From: an uncultured Bacilli bacterium
GTDB taxonomy: Bacteria; Bacillota_I; Bacilli_A; RF39; UBA660
Assembly (NCBI GenBank): GCA_934168205.1
Contig: CAKPMX010000006.1
Span: 1 to 64,000, forward strand
Reading direction: 5' to 3'
Length of the DNA: 64,000 bases
In this document: positions 33,201 to 40,664 of the stretch, piece after piece
Layout of the letters: every line of letters begins with the position of its first letter
Position numbering within the stretch: position 1 is the first letter of the stretch
Made by a program: the position numbers and the translations under genes
Notes under the pieces: model-generated
Database searches by the model: none
Told to the model about the DNA's origin: nothing
Seen by the model: only the letters and a program-made list of their open reading frames with translations

Positions 33201-33729
33201 AATTTGTTTCTCCTGATACTGTTAAATTATTTATACTTTCTTGTAATAAAGTTGTATCATTTGTAAAATTATTAACGACAGTAGCACTATCATTAAAAGT
33301 AATTAAAGCTATCTTATTACCTTTTGGAATTGTATCATTAATAAGTTCATTAACATCATTTTGTACTTGTGTTAACTTACTACCTAACATACTACCAGAT
33401 GTATCTAATACTAATATAACATCAGTATAGTCTGCTCTTTTCTTTTTAATTGTATCTAATTTTATATTTATTCTAGCTTTATTTTTACTTAGCCAGTGGG
33501 CAGACTTAGTATATTGCCAAGCACCTTCTTCACTACCCGCATATGATAATGTAGTTGAAGGTACTGTTATACTTGGAGTTGGAGTTAAAGCAGCAAAAGA
33601 ATAAGCCATAAATACTATTAAAAGCCCTATTAAAATAATAGAGCTTATTACATATTTTTTATTACTTAAAAGTTTGTCACGATAAAAACAACATTTATGT
33701 AAAAAAGACTTTATAAAGTTATTTTCCAT
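30271..33729 (-). CDS. Giant VWA-domain surface protein with DGR-type variable C-terminus
   Basis: 1152 residues. A membrane anchor (YVISSIILIGLLIVFMAYSF) is followed by a von Willebrand A domain with an intact MIDAS (LDTSGSM near residue 108, plus FLTDGLPT). An InlB-type beta repeat (YQFQGWKIV, PEKNVTLRAIWKK) lies near 385-450. Three Cys-pair repeats (YYTCRSTSTTCSTVYYI, YYICKDLTSTTCDSKYLI, YHYTCLNTTGECTKVYYI) lie between ~760 and 930. The C-terminal ~120 residues are lectin-like (CWTLSPSEF ... GGVRPSVSL, GDGTVNSPYVI). The first ATG (33765) lies upstream of the expected transcription start, so I use the second. Probably an adhesin. Confidence 0.8.
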   Translation of the reverse strand: MENNFIKSFLHKCCFYRDKLLSNKKYVISSIILIGLLIVFMAYSFAALTPTPSITVPSTTLSYAGSEEGAWQYTKSAHWLSKNKARINIKLDTIKKKRADYTDVILVLDTSGSMLGSKLTQVQNDVNELINDTIPKGNKIALITFNDSATVVNNFTNDTTLLQESINNLTVSGETNYYQALIKVDDILSTYNKESNRDCVVLFLTDGLPTIDTPNEVSQYKYLKSKYNYLDISGIQYELGDTVLTGIKNITDTQYLANKDNLNEFLYKASLTTATYDEFTLTDYVDTNYFNLNNVTDINTTFGKATIQSNKVVWNLSGLKSGTDAILTIDINFNNNLIGVGGIYLTHTKTDITYKIGNISTTESTTKTTILKDKYTVIYEGNTPAGCVVSNVPGTSNYFVFDTVQKENKVPVCAGYQFQGWKIVTAGVKEVNEDTFIMPEKNVTLRAIWKKLSITKSMDGTISKVQTLYRLMADSSIGLDTNVNFDSYYSNSGVYTIASTENDTYPVHYYRGNIDNNNVLFAGFCWKMVRTTSTGGVKLIYNGTPKDDYDSSIPISQDKYINISNDTTYPYTYDTSTNKWTSTNKSHSKTGIISFSVAESGTYVLSYSVSSELAADEAYFYKDGIEIGVDSGTNTGTISLGELTSSNVIMVKYTKDVSVSSGTDSVTFSIDKATGNLVRSCNNNGTASQIGTSAFNTNKSSPADVGYMYGTRYTYNQYSLPIINVLNTYNVSSTNYYYGTSITYSNGKYTLQNAEQKSWSDNYSTLTGYYTCRSTSTTCSTVYYIVGADRNYQYNLSLSAGVTDPDTQTITLGKGITDNGNNTYTLTDTVTVKKVDWYTNYSTYKNYYICKDLTSTTCDSKYLIALTDKSQITYDDTFGYMYGNDVTWDGTKYTLTDTYTSTSGWSTDRTMVAKKYHYTCLNTTGECTKVYYINYFGNNTSIYYLTLSSGKNIEDAKNEMFTNTTDSKMKQTIDTWYSQNMTACTSKLEDTIWCNDRTLYSGSLAGKDVDAGTDLSYFSAYNRIYTKHSPSVECLNESRDGFTVSANSGGNGKLTYPVGLLTIDEVMLAGAKRSVDSKYYLYTGQWCWTLSPSEFQNNYARSFNANSRGRPDSSNAFVDYAGGVRPSVSLAPGTRTIEGDGTVNSPYVIEED
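30346..30480 (-). other. Candidate DGR variable region (VR) at the 3' end of the VWA gene
   Basis: 120 bp (30361-30480) have about 57 % G+C, while the gene around it has about 30-35 %. In the frame, codons end in C unusually often (TGC, ACC, AAC, TAC, CGC, AGC, TTC, GCC, GGC, GAC, TCC, GTC), as expected when AAC codons of a template repeat are mutated at adenines. The residues (WTLSPSEFQNN, then NANSRG, ending GGVRPSVSL) match the position of variable tips in C-type-lectin DGR targets. No reverse transcriptase or template copy is in the window. Confidence 0.7.
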
Positions 33730-33767
33730 AGTCCATCGCCAAACCTTTACCAAATTATTATACATTA

Positions 33768-33796
33768 AGTATACCAGTTATCTACTCAAAATTCAA
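33768..33796 (-). promoter_or_regulatory. Sigma-A promoter of the VWA gene
   Basis: TTGAAT, 17 bases, TATACT on the minus strand. Transcription should start near 33761, which excludes the first in-frame ATG. Confidence 0.7.
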
Positions 33797-33818
33797 TAAT
33801 TAAAAAGGCAGTATATCC

Positions 33819-35069
33819 CTACTTCTTCAAAACTCTTGTTACGGCTTTCATTAAACCTAACTTACCATATTGATAAGTAAGTCCACCTTGCATATAAGCA
33901 ATATATGGCTCACGTAATGGACCATCACAAGAAAGTTCAATTGAAGACCCTTGGGTAAAAGAACCAGATGCCATTATAACTTGACTATCATATCCCGGCA
34001 TATCACTTGGCTCAACTATAGCCATAGAATCTATTGCGGAAGCTTCCTGTATTCCTCTTGTAAATTCAATTAACTTATCTGGATCTCTAAATATAATATT
34101 TTGAACAATATCCACTCTTTCATCATTATATTTAGGTTCAACATCATACCCTAATTCTTCCATTACACGACTTGTAAGTATTGCGGTTTTTAATGCAGAA
34201 CTAACAACACTAGGAGCCATAAATAAGCCTTGTAATATTTGTTTATTAATATCTAAACTTGGACCAACTTCCTTGCCACAACCTGGAACAGTTAATCTAT
34301 CAGCACAAAGACTAACTAAATCACGTCTTCCCGCAATATAAGCACCATTAGGAGCAATTCCACCACCTAAATTTTTAATCAAAGAACCAACAATAATATC
34401 AGCTCCAACACTAACAGGTTCAGCTTCACTAACAAATTCACAGTAACAATTATCAACCATGATAATTACATCTTTATCAATATTTTTAATTAGCTTAATT
34501 ACCTTACCTAATTTTTCTAAAGATAAACTCTTTCTTGTAGAATATCCTTTACTTCTTTGTATTTCTACTACTTTAACCTTATTATTTTTAACAAACTCTT
34601 CTATTTTTTCATAATCAAAATCATCATCTACTAAATCAATTTGTTCATACTTAACACCAAAACTCTTTAATGAACTAGGATTATCTCTAATACCAATAAC
34701 TTCATCCAAAGTATCATATGGCTTACCAGAAATACTAAGTAATAAATCCCCAGGTCTTAAAAGTCCAAAGAAACAAACCGTTAAAGCATGACTACCTGAA
34801 ATAAATTGCCCTCTAACTAAAGCATCTTCACAACCTAAAACATCCTTAAAAATATCTTCTATAACATCTCTACCTAAATCATTATAACCATAGCCAGTAG
34901 TACCTACAAAATGTGCTTCACTCACTTTATTTCTATGAAAACTAGCTAAAACTTTCAAACTATTAAAAGAACAAGCCTCATCTATTTTTGCAAACTCTTC
35001 AAAACAGTCGATTTCACATTTATTTACTAAATCAACTACTTCTTCTGAAATACCTAAATTATTATACAT
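33819..35069 (-). CDS. Methionine gamma-lyase family PLP enzyme (YnbB / aluminium-resistance-like)
   Basis: 416 residues. The fold-type-I PLP enzyme has the cofactor Lys in IIVGSLIKNLGGGIAPNG (~residue 233), the Asp of MVDNCYCEF, and family motifs HFVGTTGYGYNDLGRDVIED and GSHALTVCFFGLLRPGD. Members are annotated as methionine gamma-lyases or aluminium-resistance proteins and usually sit near hfq/miaA/glnR. The substrate is unproven. The ATG follows GGAGGG. It is immediately downstream of an SDR reductase and likely shares its transcript. Confidence 0.85.
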   Translation of the reverse strand: MYNNLGISEEVVDLVNKCEIDCFEEFAKIDEACSFNSLKVLASFHRNKVSEAHFVGTTGYGYNDLGRDVIEDIFKDVLGCEDALVRGQFISGSHALTVCFFGLLRPGDLLLSISGKPYDTLDEVIGIRDNPSSLKSFGVKYEQIDLVDDDFDYEKIEEFVKNNKVKVVEIQRSKGYSTRKSLSLEKLGKVIKLIKNIDKDVIIMVDNCYCEFVSEAEPVSVGADIIVGSLIKNLGGGIAPNGAYIAGRRDLVSLCADRLTVPGCGKEVGPSLDINKQILQGLFMAPSVVSSALKTAILTSRVMEELGYDVEPKYNDERVDIVQNIIFRDPDKLIEFTRGIQEASAIDSMAIVEPSDMPGYDSQVIMASGSFTQGSSIELSCDGPLREPYIAYMQGGLTYQYGKLGLMKAVTRVLKK

Positions 35070-35079
35070 AAAAACCCTC

Positions 35080-35823
35080 CTAATTATTATACTTGCCACC
35101 ATCTACTCTAATAATAGAATCATTAATATAATTAGCTTTTGAACTAGCTAAAAACACAATAACTTTCGCAATTTCTTCTGGCTCAGCAAACCTTCCTAAC
35201 AATATTTTTTTTCTCTCTTCATTAACTTGTTCCAAAGACAACTCTTTATTCATATCAGTTTTAACCCAGCCTGGACATACACAATTAACATAAATATTTG
35301 GTGCAAACTCCCTTGCTAGATTATGTGTTAAAGAAATAACTCCCGCTTTAGAAGCATCATAGTCACAACTCTCTGGATAATAAGTATCTATTGCATTAGT
35401 AGAAGAAACATTAATAATCTTACCTTTTCTATTTTCTAACATAACTTTACCAACATACTTACTGCATAAATAAGTACCAAGTAAATTAACGTCAAGTACC
35501 CTTCTAAACTCTTTAACAGACTTATCCAAAAGTAAACTATCTCTTGCAACACTAGCATTATTAACTAAAAAGTCAATTTTACCAAACCTATCAACAACAG
35601 TATTAACCAGGTTCTCTACTTCATCTTCTTTAGAAACATCACATTTAACAACCAGTACATCAACATCATAATTATCCTTAATATACTTTTCTAATTCCTT
35701 TGCTTCTTCTTCATGATGACAATAATTTATAACTACATCAATACCCGCTTTAGCAAACTCTAAAACAGTACTCCTACCAATACCTCTATTACTACCAGTA
35801 ACTAACGCAACACCTTTACTCAT
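35080..35823 (-). CDS. fabG: SDR oxidoreductase, FabG-like 3-oxoacyl-ACP reductase
   Basis: 247 residues, classical SDR. NAD(P) motif TGSNRGIG near residue 9, NNAS at ~87, catalytic Ser in NVSST (~139) and Tyr-x3-Lys in YDASK (~152), followed by VNCVCPGWVKTDM. FabG reduces 3-oxoacyl-ACP in fatty acid synthesis, but no other fab genes are nearby, so another carbonyl substrate is possible. It is 10 bases upstream of the PLP enzyme. Confidence 0.8.
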   Translation of the reverse strand: MSKGVALVTGSNRGIGRSTVLEFAKAGIDVVINYCHHEEEAKELEKYIKDNYDVDVLVVKCDVSKEDEVENLVNTVVDRFGKIDFLVNNASVARDSLLLDKSVKEFRRVLDVNLLGTYLCSKYVGKVMLENRKGKIINVSSTNAIDTYYPESCDYDASKAGVISLTHNLAREFAPNIYVNCVCPGWVKTDMNKELSLEQVNEERKKILLGRFAEPEEIAKVIVFLASSKANYINDSIIRVDGGKYNN

Positions 35824-35834
35824 ATCTTCACCTC

Positions 35835-36254
35835 TTAAACTGTATCCATATAACTAATAAAACCATCAATTTCTTCTTCACTAGAAATATTCAACAAATT
35901 AATCATTGATACACCTTTCTTTACATAAACAAGAGAAGGTGCTATCAACGTACTTTCCTTTACACCAATTTTTTTAATAACTAAATCTTTATCTCTAGCC
36001 TTAGATAAATCATATTCTATATATTCAACATCTAATTTTTTTAACTTATTCTCAACCATACTACACTTATCACAAGAAGAATCAGTAACATAAATAACAA
36101 AAGTCTTTTCTGCTCTATAAGCCTTATATACCTTAGACTTAATATTTGAATATCTTGTAATAAAGAAAAATAAAAAAGGTACTGTTATTACTAAAGCCAC
36201 AGAAACGCCTAAAATAAGCTTATTACGTAATTCAATTAACTCTTCATTTGCCAT
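35835..36254 (-). CDS. Membrane-anchored thioredoxin-like protein
   Basis: 139 residues: one membrane helix (LILGVSVALVITVPFLFFF) and then a thioredoxin/glutaredoxin-like domain with CxxC in TDSSCDKCSMV (~residue 61) and the cis-Pro region LIAPSLVYVKKG. It is probably a thiol-disulphide reductase or bacilliredoxin-type protein at the membrane. The ATG follows AAAGGGTGG; an earlier GTG gives three more residues. Confidence 0.7.
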   Translation of the reverse strand: MANEELIELRNKLILGVSVALVITVPFLFFFITRYSNIKSKVYKAYRAEKTFVIYVTDSSCDKCSMVENKLKKLDVEYIEYDLSKARDKDLVIKKIGVKESTLIAPSLVYVKKGVSMINLLNISSEEEIDGFISYMDTV

Positions 36255-36311
36255 AAAATCCACCCTTTCTCTTCATATTAATTCTACTATAATTAACCAT
36301 CCAAAACAAGT

Positions 36312-36343
36312 AAAAAAGAGTTTAACTTTATAATTAAACTCTT
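36312..36343 (-). terminator. Terminator at the ileS stop codon
   Basis: Ten-base arms AAGAGTTTAA/TTAAACTCTT with an eight-base loop and five T following on the minus strand. The 5' arm includes the stop codon. Confidence 0.85.
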
Positions 36344-39300
36344 TCAACTTTTATCGCAACTTTTTCATTATTTAATTCAACCATATCAGTTAAACTAATA
36401 TCTTTTATTAATTCATCACCTAATACTTCACTCATAACATAATCTTTATACATATTAAGCATTAAATCAATATCTTCAGTACCATTATAATAAACTTTAA
36501 TATGATCAGTTATAACAAAGTCAGCTTCTTTTCTAAGACTTTGAACATTACGTACAAATTCTCTTGCTAAACCTTCTAAAATTAATTCTTTAGTAAGTTC
36601 TGTATCAAGTACAATGCAAGTACGACTATTACTACTAGCGGTATAACCTTCTTTTTGTTTTAAAGAAATTAATACCATATCACTAGTAATTTTAAAGTCT
36701 TCTCCAGCTAACTTAACTGTAAGTCCTTCATCATTTATTAATGCTATTTCTTTACTTGTAAGTTTAGATAATATTTCTTGTAACTCTTTAACTTTAGGTC
36801 CTAATGTCTTACCTAATACTTTAAAGTTAGGCTTAACAATATATTCAAGATATTCTGTCATATCTTCTTTAAATATTATTTCTTTAACATTTAATTCTTC
36901 ATGAATTACAGGAAGTAAGTCTCCAATAATGATTTGATCACTCTTTGGTAAGAATAAACTCTTTATTGGCTGACGAACTTTTATATTTACTTCTTCTCTT
37001 GCATATCTACCTAAAGAACAAATATCTCTAACTAAATCCATTCTTTCTTCAATAGATTCATTTATTAAATCTGTATTTTCTACTGGGAAATCTTCTAAAT
37101 GTACTGATTTTTTACCAGTTAATTTTTGATATATTTCTTCTGTAATGAATGGAGTCATAGGAGCACATAATTTACATAACGCTAATAATACTTCATATGT
37201 TGTTAAGTAAACACATTTCTTAGATTCTGTTAATTCACTATCCCAGAAACGTCTACGATTACTTCTAATATACCAATTAGATAAATCATCATTTAAGAAT
37301 GGTACGATAGCTCTTGCTGCTTTATTTAAATCATACTCTTCATATGCTTCATTAACTTTTTTAATTAAGTTATTAAGTTTTGATATTAACCAGCGATCGA
37401 TTAATTCACGGTCTTTAACTGGAATATCATATTCTCTTGGATCAATATTATCTGCATTAGCATACATTTCAAAGAATGAATATGCATTCTTAAATGTTGA
37501 AATATATTTAGAGTAAATTTCTTTTAATCCATCTTCATCAAACTTCAATGGTGTCCATACAGGTGACGCATATAACATATAGAATCTTACTGTATCTGCA
37601 CCATTTGCTTCCATTACTTCAAAAGGACTAATAGCGTTTCCTCTAGACTTATGCATCTTATGTCCATATTTATCTAACAATAAATCGTTTACTAAAACAT
37701 TTTTATATGGACTAATTCCTTTTACAAATACTGAAACAACTAGTAATGAATAGAACCAACCTCTAGTTTGATCTATTCCTTCACAGATATAATCTGCAGG
37801 GAATTGACTTTCCCATAACTTTTTATTTTCAAATGGATAATGATATTGTGCAAAAGGCATAGCACCCGAATCAAACCAACAGTCAATTACATCCTTAACA
37901 CGAGTCATTACTCCACCACATTTAGGACATTTAATATGAACATCATCAACAAATGGTCTATGTAATTCAATATCTTCTCCAATTTCTTCTATTGCTTTTT
38001 CTTTTAATTCTTTTCTAGAACCAATCATAATATCATGACCACAACTACATCTCCATAAAGGAATTGGAGTACCCCAGTATCTATTACGAGAAATTGCCCA
38101 GTCATTCATATTTTCTAGCCAGTTACCAAATCTCTTTTCACCAACGAATTCTGGATGCCAATGAACTTTATTATTTTCTTCAATAATTTCTTGTTTCTTA
38201 GCAGTTGTCTTAATATATAATGATGGTTTTGAATAATAAACTAAAGGTGTTTTACATCTCCAACAATGTGGATAATCATGCACCATTTTTTGTTTCTTAA
38301 ATAATTTATCTTCACTAGATAAGTATTTGATGATATCAACTTCTAACTCTGGATCAACAACAAGTCTACCCTTCCAAGGACCATCAGTATAACAACCATC
38401 TTCTCCTACTGGATTTAATAATGGTAAATTGTATTTTAAACCAACTTCATAGTCATCTTGTCCAAATGCTGGAGCTTGATGAACGATACCAGTACCATCA
38501 GACATAGTTACATAACTATCACAAACAACAAAGAATGCTTTTTTATCTACTTTTAAGAATGGCATTAATTGTTCATATTCTAAATACTCTAAATCTTTAC
38601 CTTTATACTCTTCAACAACTTCATACTCATCCCCTAATACTTTATCAGCCAAAGGTTTAGCAACTATAAAGTTATGACCTCTTGATAAACATTTAACATA
38701 TATTTCATCTGGATTTACACACAAACTAACATTAGCAATCAAAGTCCAAGGAGTTGTTGTCCATACTAAGAAATAAGTATTTTCTTGACTCTTTAATTTA
38801 AAAGGTACATAAACAGTATTAACTGAAATTTCTTTATATCCTTGAGCAACTTCATGTGATGCAAGACCAGTTCCACATCTTGGACACCAAGGAACAATTT
38901 TCAATCCATCATAGATATATCCATCATCAAAAATCTTCTTTAATATCCACCATTCAGTTTCAATATAATTATTATCATATGTAACATAAGGATGTTTTAA
39001 ATCAATGAATTGTCCCATTTCTCTAGTAAACTTAGAAAATGCTTTTTCATTAGTCCAAACACTCTCACGACATTTTTGATTAAACTCCTCAATTCCATAT
39101 TTTTCAATATCACTTTTATCACTAAAACCTAATTGTTTTTCAACTTGTACTTCTACTGGTAAACCATGAGTATCCCATCCTACTTTTCTAACAACACGAT
39201 ACCCTTTCATTGTTTTATATTTACATACAGTATCCTTTAATAGCTTAGCCATCATATGATGAATTCCTGGCATACCATTAGCCGTAGCTGGTCCATCATA

Positions 39301-39429
39301 GAAAACAAAGTTTTCTCTTCCTTTACGATTCTTTATTGTTTTTTCTAAGATATCCATCTTTTCCCAATACTCTGAATACTTAGTTTCGATTGAATTTATA
39401 GATCCTTGTTCTAATTTTTTAAATTTCAT
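36334..39429 (-). CDS. ileS: Isoleucyl-tRNA synthetase (long, eukaryote-like type)
   Basis: 1031 residues; it charges tRNA-Ile. HIGH-type motif in ANGMPGIHHMMAKLLKD (~52), IleS signature WDTHGLPVEVQVEKQLG, editing domain around ~190-390, KMSKS-type loop as HKMHKSRGNAI (~592), and two zinc-type Cys pairs (CPRCGTG, CPKCGG). Both the length and KMHKS place it with the longer type-II IleS found in eukaryotes and some Firmicutes, a form often naturally less sensitive to mupirocin (family knowledge). It is the second gene behind an isoleucine T-box. Confidence 0.96.
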   Translation of the reverse strand: MKFKKLEQGSINSIETKYSEYWEKMDILEKTIKNRKGRENFVFYDGPATANGMPGIHHMMAKLLKDTVCKYKTMKGYRVVRKVGWDTHGLPVEVQVEKQLGFSDKSDIEKYGIEEFNQKCRESVWTNEKAFSKFTREMGQFIDLKHPYVTYDNNYIETEWWILKKIFDDGYIYDGLKIVPWCPRCGTGLASHEVAQGYKEISVNTVYVPFKLKSQENTYFLVWTTTPWTLIANVSLCVNPDEIYVKCLSRGHNFIVAKPLADKVLGDEYEVVEEYKGKDLEYLEYEQLMPFLKVDKKAFFVVCDSYVTMSDGTGIVHQAPAFGQDDYEVGLKYNLPLLNPVGEDGCYTDGPWKGRLVVDPELEVDIIKYLSSEDKLFKKQKMVHDYPHCWRCKTPLVYYSKPSLYIKTTAKKQEIIEENNKVHWHPEFVGEKRFGNWLENMNDWAISRNRYWGTPIPLWRCSCGHDIMIGSRKELKEKAIEEIGEDIELHRPFVDDVHIKCPKCGGVMTRVKDVIDCWFDSGAMPFAQYHYPFENKKLWESQFPADYICEGIDQTRGWFYSLLVVSVFVKGISPYKNVLVNDLLLDKYGHKMHKSRGNAISPFEVMEANGADTVRFYMLYASPVWTPLKFDEDGLKEIYSKYISTFKNAYSFFEMYANADNIDPREYDIPVKDRELIDRWLISKLNNLIKKVNEAYEEYDLNKAARAIVPFLNDDLSNWYIRSNRRRFWDSELTESKKCVYLTTYEVLLALCKLCAPMTPFITEEIYQKLTGKKSVHLEDFPVENTDLINESIEERMDLVRDICSLGRYAREEVNIKVRQPIKSLFLPKSDQIIIGDLLPVIHEELNVKEIIFKEDMTEYLEYIVKPNFKVLGKTLGPKVKELQEILSKLTSKEIALINDEGLTVKLAGEDFKITSDMVLISLKQKEGYTASSNSRTCIVLDTELTKELILEGLAREFVRNVQSLRKEADFVITDHIKVYYNGTEDIDLMLNMYKDYVMSEVLGDELIKDISLTDMVELNNEKVAIKVERV

Positions 39430-39440
39430 ATATATTCCTC

Positions 39441-40391
39441 CTAACCTAAAATAACATAACTATAATAAACTACGAATAGTATTAAAAAACTCAAACCTTC
39501 TCTTTTACTGATTTTATAATCATTCTTAGAAAATAAATATAACATCAAAGCTGTAACTATCATTACAATTAAATCTATATAACTAAATGCAATTTTACTA
39601 ATTCCACCAAGAATAGTAACTGGTAATCCAATAACTATGCCTATATTAAATATATTACTTCCAACTACATTACCTATCGCTATATCATATTCACCTTTTT
39701 TAGTAGCCATAACTGATGTTACAAGCTCTGGCAAAGAAGTACCAAGAGCAATAATTGTTAAACTAATAATTCGCTCACTTACACCTAAGTCTTTAGCTAA
39801 ACAACTTGCTGAATCAACTACAAAGTTACTTCCAAGTATTATCATAACTAATCCAATAAAAGTATAAAGAAATGATTTTGGTAATGATAAAACTTTCTCA
39901 TCAGTACTGTCTTCTACTTTATTTCTCATTAAATTAATAAGGTAATAAATAAACACTAAGAAGAAAAGTATTAAAACAATTCCATCTCCCCTAGTAAAGT
40001 TATTACTCATACTTTTATCAAATAAGTTATCGGAAAGTAAAACTGCAAACAAAGCTGTAATCAACAAAGTAATTGGTAACTCTTTCTTTACTGTATTACT
40101 TTTAACAACTAAAGGATGTATCATTGCTGCAACACCAAGTATTAAAAGTATATTTAAAATATTACTACCTATTACATTACCAAGCACAATGTCGAAAGAT
40201 CCAGAAAGTAACCCTTTAACACTAACAGCAAACTCAGGTGCACTAGTACCAAACGCCACTATTGTAAGACCAATAAGCATCTTAGACACCTTAAAATTAA
40301 GAGCAATGTTACTAGCACCATCTACAAATAAATCTGCACCCTTAATCAAAATAACAAAACCAATAATCAATAAAATAATATTAAGTACCAT
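39441..40391 (-). CDS. Calcium/sodium antiporter family protein (YrbG-like, CaCA superfamily)
   Basis: 316 residues with about ten membrane helices in two inverted halves. Each half has an ion-binding alpha-repeat: VAFGTSAPEFAVSVKGL (~50) with NVIGSNILNILLILG, and IALGTSLPELVTSVMA (~220) with NVVGSNIFNIGIVIG. It exchanges Ca2+ for Na+, K+ or H+. It is the only gene between the T-box and ileS, so its expression should rise when charged tRNA-Ile is scarce. Confidence 0.92.
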   Translation of the reverse strand: MVLNIILLIIGFVILIKGADLFVDGASNIALNFKVSKMLIGLTIVAFGTSAPEFAVSVKGLLSGSFDIVLGNVIGSNILNILLILGVAAMIHPLVVKSNTVKKELPITLLITALFAVLLSDNLFDKSMSNNFTRGDGIVLILFFLVFIYYLINLMRNKVEDSTDEKVLSLPKSFLYTFIGLVMIILGSNFVVDSASCLAKDLGVSERIISLTIIALGTSLPELVTSVMATKKGEYDIAIGNVVGSNIFNIGIVIGLPVTILGGISKIAFSYIDLIVMIVTALMLYLFSKNDYKISKREGLSFLILFVVYYSYVILG

Positions 40392-40411
40392 ATATAAGCC
40401 TCCCTTTAAAT

Positions 40412-40627
40412 AAAAAAACTAACTCGCCCTATAAGGACGAATTAGTTCGCGGTACCACCTTAATTTATAAGTATAATACTTATCTCAAATACTATAACGC
40501 GTTACCGTATTTATCTTATCCATAAATCGCAACTTGAAAGTGATCTAAATATTTCTTCGTAATCTATTTTCACCAAACATAGACTCTCTACCTACTAATA
40601 AATATTCCGTCTTTCGCACTTGCTTTC
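40412..40627 (-). ncRNA. T-box leader, isoleucine-specific (probable)
   Basis: On the minus strand the conserved AAGGTGGTACCGCG (40448-40461) is followed by a terminator (AACTAATTCGTCC with a GGGCGAGTTAGTT partner and seven T at 40412-40418). A competing antiterminator is formed by the T-box bulge. Stem I lies at ~40530-40625 with an AGAGAG...GGTGAAA distal part. The best specifier is ATC at 40542-40544 followed by A, which fits isoleucine and the ileS gene it controls. Confidence 0.92.
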
Positions 40628-40633
40628 CAACCT

Positions 40634-40662
40634 AATATAACATATTTAATTTTTATTTACAA
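40634..40662 (-). promoter_or_regulatory. Promoter of the T-box operon
   Basis: TTGTAA, 17 bases, TATATT with an extended TGt on the minus strand. It lies just beyond the stop of the upstream gene. Confidence 0.7.
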
Positions 40663-40664
40663 GA

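Noticed and set aside
33729..33765. Earlier ATG of the VWA protein as start
   Set aside because: A TTGAAT-17-TATACT promoter places transcription start downstream of that ATG, and it has no ribosome site.
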